6,124 bases of DNA from RGIG4103 sp045644605 (GTDB lineage: Bacteria > Bacillota > Clostridia > RUG12999), in the NCBI GenBank assembly GCA_045644605.1, contig JAZRHB010000041.1:1-6124 (forward strand). The letters run 5' to 3'. A program made the position numbers and the translations under genes. The notes below the pieces were generated by a model that saw only the letters and a list, made by a program, of their open reading frames with translations, did not search any database and had not been told where the DNA came from. Every line of letters begins with the position of its first letter. Position 1 is the stretch's first letter. Positions 1-5,803 of this stretch are shown here, piece after piece.

Positions 1-299
1 AGGTGCAGTATTCCAAAACCTATATAGTTTTTCGGGAAAAGCACATATGTTACCGCCGTTACGCCGAGTGCACAAAGAAGCACAACTGCGCTGCGTTTAA
101 GCGTGTTTTTACCGAGATAACTGCTTGCGCCTGAAATAAAAATAAGCATCCCCGCAAACAGATAAACAAGCGCCGTTATGAGCGGCGCGTTGATTATTTC
201 AAGATTATATTCGGAGCAGATATCCCATGCGGTATGAAAAAATACCACAAGGAGAATCCCAAGTCCGCGAAGAGCGTCAAGCTCATATATTCTTCTCAT
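1..299 (-). CDS. DUF1624 / heparan-alpha-glucosaminide N-acetyltransferase-like membrane protein, N-terminal part (runs off the window)
   Basis: I translated the first 99 residues by hand; the C-terminal part lies beyond base 1. The protein starts MRRIYELDALRG and then has a hydrophobic stretch ending in an FFHTAWD motif (residues about 8-26). Further membrane segments lie at about 38-58 and 70-88, and residues 91-99 read NYIGFGILH. The ELDALRG opening, the His in the first membrane helix and the G-I-L-H motif after the third helix match the DUF1624/HGSNAT catalytic family: integral membrane proteins thought to transfer acyl groups across the membrane to glycans or envelope components. The substrate cannot be told from this fragment. 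The ATG overlaps the rsmI stop as ATGA, and an AAGGTG ribosome site (305-310) sits 5 nt upstream, so the start is well supported. It is the last gene visible in the operon and functionally unlike its neighbours. A related membrane acyltransferase family is the main alternative. Confidence 0.8.
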   Translation of the reverse strand, partial: MRRIYELDALRGLGILLVVFFHTAWDICSEYNLEIINAPLITALVYLFAGMLIFISGASSYLGKNTLKRSAVVLLCALGVTAVTYVLFPKNYIGFGILH

Positions 300-1120
300 A
301 CTTTCACCTTTGCATACACATCTCTTTTTGAAATGCCTTTATCCTTTGCAACTGCTTTAAGAGCATCTTTATCATTCATACCCTGACTGATATACATTTC
401 ATAAAGCTCTTCCACGGAGAAATCTTTAAATTCATCCCCCGCCTGTTTCTGTTTGCCCTCGATTATGATGACATACTCGCCTTTCGGCGGCTTTTCTTCA
501 TATAGTGCTATTGCGCCTTCAATATCCGTACGCAAAAATTCTTCAAAAGTTTTTGTAAGCTCTCTGCAAAGGGCAATTCTGCGATTGCCGAGCGTATCAA
601 GCATATCCTTAAGTGTAGAACGGAGTTTATGCGGAGCTTCGTACAGAATTACTGTTTCTTCCATTTCCGCAATTTCCATAAGATGCTGTTTTCTTGCGGA
701 TTTGTTGGTTGTTAAAAATCCGTGAAAAGCAAATCTGCCCGTCGGCATTCCTGATGCTATAAGTGCGGTAAGCGCCGCATTCGGACCCGGCAGAGGCACA
801 ACATCAATACCCTCTTCTATACACTGCACAACAAGCTCTTCGCCTGGATCGGAAATTGCAGGCATTCCCGCATCGCTGATAAGCGCTACATTTTTGCCTT
901 CTTTAAGCATTGCAATAATTTCGTTACCGCGCTGAATTTTGTTATGCTCGTAATAGCTTACCATAGGTTTTTTTATATCAAAATGATTAAGCAGTTTAAG
1001 GCTGTGACGGGTATCTTCCGCCGCAATTATATCAACTTCGGAAAGTGTACGCACCACACGGTATGTTATATCTTCTAAATTGCCTATTGGTGTTGAACAA
1101 AGGTAAAGTTTTCCGTTCAT
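296..1120 (-). CDS. rsmI: 16S rRNA (cytidine(1402)-2'-O)-methyltransferase RsmI
   Basis: RsmI 2'-O-methylates C1402 of 16S rRNA in the ribosomal P site using SAM; with RsmH (N4) it makes m4Cm1402, which tunes start-codon choice and decoding fidelity. The 274-residue protein is full length for the tetrapyrrole-methylase fold. Visible motifs are TPIGNLEDIT (10-19), AEDTRHS (34-40), SDAGMPAISDPG (82-93), PGPNAALTAL followed by ASG (111-124), FHGFL (132-136), YEAPHKL (160-166), CRELTKTFEE (185-194) and KGEYVIIIEG (213-222). Residues about 235-274 form the helical C-terminal domain typical of bacterial RsmI. The ATG is preceded by AAAGGA (1128-1133) with 7 nt spacing. The start overlaps the stop of the trmN6-like gene by 4 bp (ATGA), and the stop overlaps the next gene in the same way. 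In Bacillus the orthologue (yabC) also follows the trmN6-like gene yabB, which supports both calls. Nothing is truncated or unusual. Confidence 0.97.
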   Translation of the reverse strand: MNGKLYLCSTPIGNLEDITYRVVRTLSEVDIIAAEDTRHSLKLLNHFDIKKPMVSYYEHNKIQRGNEIIAMLKEGKNVALISDAGMPAISDPGEELVVQCIEEGIDVVPLPGPNAALTALIASGMPTGRFAFHGFLTTNKSARKQHLMEIAEMEETVILYEAPHKLRSTLKDMLDTLGNRRIALCRELTKTFEEFLRTDIEGAIALYEEKPPKGEYVIIIEGKQKQAGDEFKDFSVEELYEMYISQGMNDKDALKAVAKDKGISKRDVYAKVKV

Positions 1121-1788
1121 AAAATTGTCCTTTCATCAAAAATCGGCGGCAGTATCTTTGCCCCGACTCCTGCACCTTTCATAAATCCGAAAAGCGCAAG
1201 ACTTGCTTCCCTTTCAGTTCCGGAATATGTATACTGTAAAAACTTAAGAGCCATTTTTTTCTCTGCCGCTTTTGCAATTATTTCGCCTGTTCTTTCAGGT
1301 TTGTGCACCATATAAAATCTGCCGCCGAATTTTAGGTTTCTGCCCACACATTCCATAATATCATCAAGATTACACATAACCTCGTGTCGTGCAATTATTT
1401 TGGTGTCCGCAGTATTTTTCATACCGCTTCCCGCCGCAGTATATGGTGGGTTACAGGTTATAACGTCAACGGGTTTTTCTATATGATTATGGGCATTTTT
1501 AAGGTCATCACAAATGATATTTACATTTTCAAATGCATTAAGTTCCATATTCTTTTTTGCAAGCTCAGCAACGGCTTTTTGAATTTCAATTCCGGTTATG
1601 TGCGCGGGTGAATATTTTGCATTAAGAAGTATGGGTATTATGCCGTTACCGCAGCAGATATCCATTACGATTTCGCCTTTTTTAATGGTGGCAAAATCCG
1701 AAAGAAGAACCGCATCCGTACCGAAACAAAACCCATCTTCGTCCTGCATTATTTTATATCCGTTTTGCAAATCATCTGTTCTTATCAT
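1117..1788 (-). CDS. trmN6: tRNA1(Val) (adenine(37)-N6)-methyltransferase-like protein (TrmN6 / YabB family)
   Basis: This 223-residue class I SAM-dependent methyltransferase is expected to methylate N6 of an adenine in tRNA; the E. coli member modifies A37 of tRNA1(Val). The N-terminus has the family signature: GYKIMQD (10-16), then FCFGTDAVLLSDFA (20-33). Motif I for SAM is VMDICCGNGI (41-50), the acidic ribose-binding stretch is GIEIQ (66-70), and the catalytic NPPY, typical of amino-methyltransferases, is at 113-116. GGRFYMVHKPER (155-166) is the usual late beta-strand region. Length fits the family. The start lies 2 bp after the ahcY stop. Upstream there is only a weak GGGCG (1794-1798), so translation probably depends on ribosomes finishing ahcY. 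The stop overlaps the rsmI start as ATGA. The Bacillus counterpart (yabB) is separated from yabC by a small GIY-YIG gene, absent here. The family assignment is firm; the exact tRNA target is inferred, because Firmicutes members are less studied. Confidence 0.88.
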   Translation of the reverse strand: MIRTDDLQNGYKIMQDEDGFCFGTDAVLLSDFATIKKGEIVMDICCGNGIIPILLNAKYSPAHITGIEIQKAVAELAKKNMELNAFENVNIICDDLKNAHNHIEKPVDVITCNPPYTAAGSGMKNTADTKIIARHEVMCNLDDIMECVGRNLKFGGRFYMVHKPERTGEIIAKAAEKKMALKFLQYTYSGTEREASLALFGFMKGAGVGAKILPPIFDERTIL

Positions 1789-1790
1789 AT

Positions 1791-3035
1791 TTACGCCCAG
1801 CTATTCAAATATTTTTCCTGTTCTTCAGTCAGGGTATCTATTTCTATGCCGAGAGAGTTAAGTTTTGTTTCTGCAACATATTTATCAATTTCATCCGGCA
1901 CGTTATACACACCAGGTTTGAGAGATGAATGATTTTCAAGCATATATTTTGCTGAAAGTGCCTGAATTCCAAAACTCATATCCATTATTTCCGCCGGATG
2001 TCCGTCACCTGCTGCAAGGTTTACAAGTCTGCCTTCCGCAAGAAGATACAGTTTTTTATCGCCGATTTCATATGCTGTTATATTTTCTCTTGCTTCGTAT
2101 TTATTATCTGCCAATTCTTCAAGGTCAGGCAGGTATACTTCAACATCAAAATGCCCCGCATTTGAAAGCACTGCGCCGTCTTTCATATTGATAAAATGCT
2201 GTTTTGTAATAACCTTGTCGCATCCTGTTACAGTTACGAAAATATCGCCGAGTTTTGATGCCTCATCCATAGGCATAACTTTAAATCCGTCCATTACAGC
2301 TTCAAGGGCTTTTATGGGGTCAACTTCACATATAATTACGTTACCACCAAGCCCCTTTGCACGCATTGAAACACCTTTTCCGCACCAGCCATAGCCTGCA
2401 ACTACCACTGTTTTACTGCTTACGATAAGGTTGGTTGTTCGGTTGATTCCGTTCCAAACAGACTGGCCTGTGCCGTATCTGTTGTCAAACAGATATTTGC
2501 AGTATGCATCATTAACCGAAACCATCGGGAATTTGAGTGCACCCGCTTTTTCCATTGATTTAAGACGTATTACACCCGTTGTTGTTTCCTCGCATCCGCC
2601 CATTATATTTGGAATAAGCTCCGGATGATGAGAATGTACTCTTGAAACAATATCGCCGCCGTCGTCAATAATAAGCTGCGGTTTTATTTCAAGTGCTTTA
2701 TCTATAAGGTCATAATATTCTTCTTCGCCAATGCCGTGTTTTGCAAAAACAAAAATATTGTCTTCGCAGGAAAGTGCCGCCGCAACATCATCCTGGGTTG
2801 AAAGCGGGTTGCATCCGCAAGCAGCAACTGTTGCGCCGCCATCACGAAGAAGCTTTACAAGACGTGCGGTTTTTGCTTCAATATGAACGCTTACAAGCAT
2901 TTTTATTCCTGCAAGAGGTTTGTTTTTCACAAAATCATTTTCAATGCTTTTAAGAATGGGCATATTGTCCTCTACCCATTTTATTTTCTGTTTGCCACCC
3001 CCCGCAAGATTAATATCTGTAACAACACTATTCAT
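1791..3035 (-). CDS. ahcY: Adenosylhomocysteinase (S-adenosylhomocysteine hydrolase), compact Thermotoga/archaeal type
   Basis: This NAD-dependent enzyme reversibly splits S-adenosylhomocysteine into homocysteine and adenosine, removing the product that inhibits SAM methyltransferases. Numbering from the ATG at 3035 gives 414 residues. Visible: VSVHIEAKTA (48-57), CNPLSTQDDVAAAL (75-88), DDGGD (124-128), CEETTTG (148-154), K180, FDNRYGTGQS (183-192), the NAD site GYGWCGKG (214-221) with E237 in CEVDP, SNAGHFD (291-297) and GRLVNLAAGDGHP (335-347). By alignment from memory with the human enzyme, catalytic D131, E156, K186, D190, N191 and H301 are kept (D125, E150, K180, D184, N185, H295). The C195 position is Thr, the T57 and E59 positions are Glu and Lys, and the C-terminal Tyr-Arg-Tyr tail is missing, ending instead in YLNSWA. 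These traits match Thermotoga- and archaeal-type enzymes, some of which prefer S-inosylhomocysteine. A TTG 7 codons upstream is in frame, but the ribosome site AGGAGA lies between it and the ATG, so the ATG is chosen. It overlaps ribF by 8 bp. Confidence 0.93.
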   Translation of the reverse strand: MNSVVTDINLAGGGKQKIKWVEDNMPILKSIENDFVKNKPLAGIKMLVSVHIEAKTARLVKLLRDGGATVAACGCNPLSTQDDVAAALSCEDNIFVFAKHGIGEEEYYDLIDKALEIKPQLIIDDGGDIVSRVHSHHPELIPNIMGGCEETTTGVIRLKSMEKAGALKFPMVSVNDAYCKYLFDNRYGTGQSVWNGINRTTNLIVSSKTVVVAGYGWCGKGVSMRAKGLGGNVIICEVDPIKALEAVMDGFKVMPMDEASKLGDIFVTVTGCDKVITKQHFINMKDGAVLSNAGHFDVEVYLPDLEELADNKYEARENITAYEIGDKKLYLLAEGRLVNLAAGDGHPAEIMDMSFGIQALSAKYMLENHSSLKPGVYNVPDEIDKYVAETKLNSLGIEIDTLTEEQEKYLNSWA

Positions 3036-3909
3036 CAAGATTTCTCCTTTTTTCAATATCTTTCGCTATCTGTAAAGAAAGCTCGTCCGAAGATGCAAAT
3101 TTCTGTTCCTGTCTTATCATATCAACAAGGAATATCCTTATTTCTTTATTATAAATATCGCCGTCAAAATCAAGTATGTTGGTTTCGATAAGCATTTTTG
3201 TTTTATCAAATGTTGGTGCAATACCGATGTTTGTAATTGCTTTATAGGTTTTGCCGTCAATTACTGCCAGACTTGCATAAACGCCGTTTGGCGTCAAGAT
3301 AATGTTTTCATCGGGAGTGATGTTAGCCGTAGGATATCCAAGCTTTACACCAATTTGTGTGCCCGGCTTTACAACTCCCGAATATCCGTATCGTCTGCCG
3401 AGATATTCGTTTGCACTCCGGATATCGCCCTCCGTAATCATTTTTCTTATCTCCGTACTGCTGACAACCGTTTCACCAATTGTTTTGTACGGCATAATTG
3501 TACATTCAATATCGTTTTCGGCGCACAGCTTTTTTAGCATTTCTGCATTTCCTGATTTGTTTTTGCCGAAAGTAAAGTTTTCGCCCGCAACAACATGTGC
3601 GGCAGACAGCTTTTCAATCAGCACTTTCTGTACAAATTCTTCCGGTGAAAGCGAAAGAAACTCCTTATCCGTTTCCTGCACATAAACTGCGTTTACGCCT
3701 GTTTCCTTAAGCTCTTTTATTTTATCTTCAAAGCTTAAGATAAGCGGCATGCGGGTGCCGAAGATTTTGGACGGGTGTTTATCAAAAGTATAAACACAGG
3801 ATTTCAGTCCATCTGCTTCAAGCTCTTTTATTTTGTTAATAAGTGACATATGCCCTATATGCACCCCGTCAAAAAAACCGAGTGCAACGGCTGTTTTAGA
3901 TGTTTGCAT
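3028..3909 (-). CDS. ribF: Bifunctional riboflavin kinase / FAD synthetase RibF
   Basis: RibF phosphorylates riboflavin to FMN and adenylylates FMN to FAD in the cytoplasm. Counted from the ATG at 3909 the protein has 293 residues, slightly shorter than E. coli or Bacillus RibF (about 313-316). The N-terminal FAD synthetase half shows the nucleotidyltransferase motif GFFDGVHIGH (11-20), VVAGENFTFGKNKSGN (106-121) and SSTEIR (150-155). The C-terminal flavokinase half shows GYPTAN (191-196), NGVYAS (208-213), NIGIAPTFD (227-235) and the region with the presumed catalytic Glu, IETNILDFDG (241-250). The reading frame stays open for 85 codons further upstream (to 4164). That extension overlaps the 3' end of the ABC-F gene, is rich in Lys and resembles no RibF, so the start is placed at 3909, just before the first conserved motif. 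The gene overlaps the ABC-F stop by 14 bp and the ahcY start by 8 bp. No FMN riboswitch can fit upstream, so expression must follow the operon. Confidence 0.96.
   Translation of the reverse strand: MQTSKTAVALGFFDGVHIGHMSLINKIKELEADGLKSCVYTFDKHPSKIFGTRMPLILSFEDKIKELKETGVNAVYVQETDKEFLSLSPEEFVQKVLIEKLSAAHVVAGENFTFGKNKSGNAEMLKKLCAENDIECTIMPYKTIGETVVSSTEIRKMITEGDIRSANEYLGRRYGYSGVVKPGTQIGVKLGYPTANITPDENIILTPNGVYASLAVIDGKTYKAITNIGIAPTFDKTKMLIETNILDFDGDIYNKEIRIFLVDMIRQEQKFASSDELSLQIAKDIEKRRNLDE
3043..3048 (-). promoter_or_regulatory. Ribosome binding site deciding the ahcY start
   Basis: On the minus strand AGGAGA sits 7 nt upstream of the ATG at 3035. It would lie inside the coding sequence if the in-frame TTG at 3056 were used, which makes that longer start unlikely. 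The site lies within the last codons of ribF, as expected for coupled genes. Confidence 0.8.
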
Positions 3910-5803
3910 TTTCTTCCCGTTCCAATTCATTATTGAGCTTTTCCCATTTTTCAAAAAGCTCATCAAGTTTTGTTTTATTTTCTTCAATTTCTTTTGAGAT
4001 TTCAAGAATTTTCGTATAATCACCCGATATTTCAGGGTCAAGAAGCTTTTCTTCCAATACGGCGTGTTCTTTTTCAAGTTCTTCCGTTGCCGTTTCGCAT
4101 TTTGCAATATCATTGCGAAGCTTACGAAGACGTGCTTCATATTCTTTTTTAAGCTTATAATCATTGACCTTTACGGTTTTGGTTTCAGGAACTTTTTCCT
4201 CTTTAATGCAGGATTCATAATAATCATAGTTTCCTGCATAAATTTCAATTCCGTTTGGTGTAAGCTTATATATTTTATCTGCAAGACGGTTTATAAAATA
4301 CCTGTCGTGAGAGATTATAAACATTGTACCGCTATAGTTCTCAAACGCATTTTCAAGCGCTTCTTTTGATGCAATATCAAGGTGGTTTGTCGGTTCGTCA
4401 AGCATAAGGAAGTTGCTTCCCGAAAGCATAAGTTTAAGAAGCGATACCCTTGCTTTCTCGCCGCCGCTTAAGTCATCAATATACTTAAAAACGTCCTCGC
4501 CTTTGAACATAAATACTGCAAGGGCGTTTCTGATTTCCGTTTGAGTCATTTTAGGATATTTATCCCATACCTCGTCAATAACTGTTTTACGCTTATCAAG
4601 GTCGTCCTGCGTCTGGTCATAATATCCCGGCTCAATATTTGCGCCGAGTTTTACTGTCCCCGCAATCTGTTCATTAATGCCGAGAACTGTTTTGAAAAGC
4701 GTTGTTTTTCCGCATCCGTTAGAACCGATTAAAAATATTCTTTCTCCCCTGCGGATGTGCATATTGATATTTTTAAGAAGTGTGTTTCCGTCAAAACCTA
4801 CACTTATATTTTCAAGGATAGCAACATCGTTGCCTCCTGATTTGTTTGTGGCAAATTCAAATGAAATATGCTCTTCCTCTTCAGGTGGGACAACAAGGTC
4901 CTTTTTAAGTCTGTCTATTGATTTTTGCTTATGCTCCGCCGTTTTTATATTTCGTTCTCTGTTCCAGCGGCGCTGCTGTTCAATTATTCCTTCAATACGT
5001 TCAATTTCACGTTTGGTGTTTTCGTATTTATTTTCAAGGGTTTTGATATATTCTTCTTTAAGGATTTTGAAATTTGAATAGTTACCTTTATAAATAGTAA
5101 GGACCTTATTTTCAAGCTCCATTGTTTTATTCGTAACCTTATCAAGAAAATATCTGTCATGGGAAATGATGATTGCCGCACCGTTATATGAAGAAAGAAA
5201 GTCTTCAAGCCATTTTGCCGAGTCTATGTCAAGATGGTTTGTAGGCTCATCAAGCATAAGAAGATTCGAGTCGGATAAAAGCAGTTTTGCAAGCTGAACA
5301 CGTGTTGCTTCCCCGCCGCTTAAAACATTTATTTTCTTATTCAAATCATCTTCAGAAAAGCCAAGTCCGATAAGTGTACTACGGGTTTTGTTTTTATACA
5401 CAAATCCGCCCATTCTGTTATACTTTTCGTTTAAAACGTGCTGACGGTCAGTAAGTGCAAGTATGTCGCCAGTTCCCATTTCGATTTCAAAATTTATATC
5501 GTTTATTTCGTTTTCTATGTTAATAAGCTCGTCAAATATTTTTAAGGTTTCGTCAAAAACAGAGGCTGTTTCATCCTTTACAAGAAACTGCTCCATATAA
5601 CCTATTTTAAGGTCTTTGCCAAAGGTTATAGTGCCGCCGTCATACTGCGCCTGACCGAGTATTATTTTAAAAAGTGTGCTTTTCCCTGCACCGTTTGAAC
5701 CAATAAATCCTATTTTATCACGGTCTTCAACACTAAAACTGACCCCCTCAAAAAGAGGGTCTGCACCAAAAAATTTTGACAAGTCGTTTACGTTAAGAAG
5801 CAT
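3896..5803 (-). CDS. ABC-F family ATP-binding protein (ribosome-associated, YdiF/Uup-like)
   Basis: The protein has 635 residues with two ATP-binding domains and no membrane segment, the layout of ABC-F proteins. These bind the ribosomal E site and rescue or tune stalled translation, and some protect against ribosome-targeting antibiotics. Domain 1: Walker A GSNGAGKS (35-42), signature LSGGE (161-165), Walker B LLMLDEP (181-187) with catalytic E186, switch H215. Domain 2: GSNGCGKTT (360-368), LSGGE (445-449), FLMLDEP (465-471) with E470, switch H499. Between them, about 241-315, is the charged helical linker (tRNA-interaction motif) containing RRWNRERNIKTAEHKQKS. Residues about 545-635 form a Lys/Glu-rich coiled coil, as in longer members such as Uup and YdiF. 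Both catalytic sites look intact. The start has GGAGA (5811-5815) 7 nt upstream and shares one base with the preceding stop (TAATG). The exact subfamily is not settled; nothing specifically suggests antibiotic resistance, so a housekeeping role is more likely. Confidence 0.93.
   Translation of the reverse strand: MLLNVNDLSKFFGADPLFEGVSFSVEDRDKIGFIGSNGAGKSTLFKIILGQAQYDGGTITFGKDLKIGYMEQFLVKDETASVFDETLKIFDELINIENEINDINFEIEMGTGDILALTDRQHVLNEKYNRMGGFVYKNKTRSTLIGLGFSEDDLNKKINVLSGGEATRVQLAKLLLSDSNLLMLDEPTNHLDIDSAKWLEDFLSSYNGAAIIISHDRYFLDKVTNKTMELENKVLTIYKGNYSNFKILKEEYIKTLENKYENTKREIERIEGIIEQQRRWNRERNIKTAEHKQKSIDRLKKDLVVPPEEEEHISFEFATNKSGGNDVAILENISVGFDGNTLLKNINMHIRRGERIFLIGSNGCGKTTLFKTVLGINEQIAGTVKLGANIEPGYYDQTQDDLDKRKTVIDEVWDKYPKMTQTEIRNALAVFMFKGEDVFKYIDDLSGGEKARVSLLKLMLSGSNFLMLDEPTNHLDIASKEALENAFENYSGTMFIISHDRYFINRLADKIYKLTPNGIEIYAGNYDYYESCIKEEKVPETKTVKVNDYKLKKEYEARLRKLRNDIAKCETATEELEKEHAVLEEKLLDPEISGDYTKILEISKEIEENKTKLDELFEKWEKLNNELEREENANI
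3913..3923 (-). promoter_or_regulatory. Probable, imperfect ribosome binding site of ribF
   Basis: On the minus strand the 11 bases read GGAACGGGAAG and end 3 nt before the ATG at 3909. GGGAAG is very close to the start, while GGAA has a more usual spacing of about 10 nt. The alternative ATG at 3930 has no purine-rich site before it. Initiation may be helped by ribosomes ending the ABC-F gene at 3896-3898. Confidence 0.5.

Noticed and set aside
170..188. Perfect 6-bp stem GCGCCG/CGGCGC with a 7-nt loop.
   Set aside because: It lies inside the membrane protein's coding sequence (residues about 38-43), has no U tract, and is short enough to occur by chance.
3302..3685. Plus-strand open frame of 127 codons opposite ribF.
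   Set aside because: It lies antisense to well-conserved RibF motifs, is Ser/Phe-rich as expected for an antisense shadow, and shows no recognisable domain.
4677..5081. Plus-strand open frame of 134 codons opposite the ABC-F gene.
   Set aside because: It is the complement of conserved Walker A and linker regions; its composition is that of a shadow frame and I recognise no family.
4984..5208. Minus-strand 74-codon frame inside the ABC-F gene.
   Set aside because: It is out of frame with a clearly intact ABC-F domain, with no ribosome site or recognisable motif noted.
5741..5761. Small inverted repeat (GACCCTC, T-rich loop, GAGGGGGTC on the minus strand) about 40-60 nt into the ABC-F gene, possible attenuator hairpin.
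   Set aside because: It encodes the conserved ADPLFEGVS segment of the ABC-F N-terminus, has a 2-nt bulge and no following U tract; coding constraint explains it.
3896..5803. ABC-F protein as an antibiotic-resistance determinant.
   Set aside because: It sits in a housekeeping operon with no mobile element or leader peptide, and the long C-terminal coiled coil fits Uup/YdiF-type housekeeping members; sequence alone gives no support for resistance.
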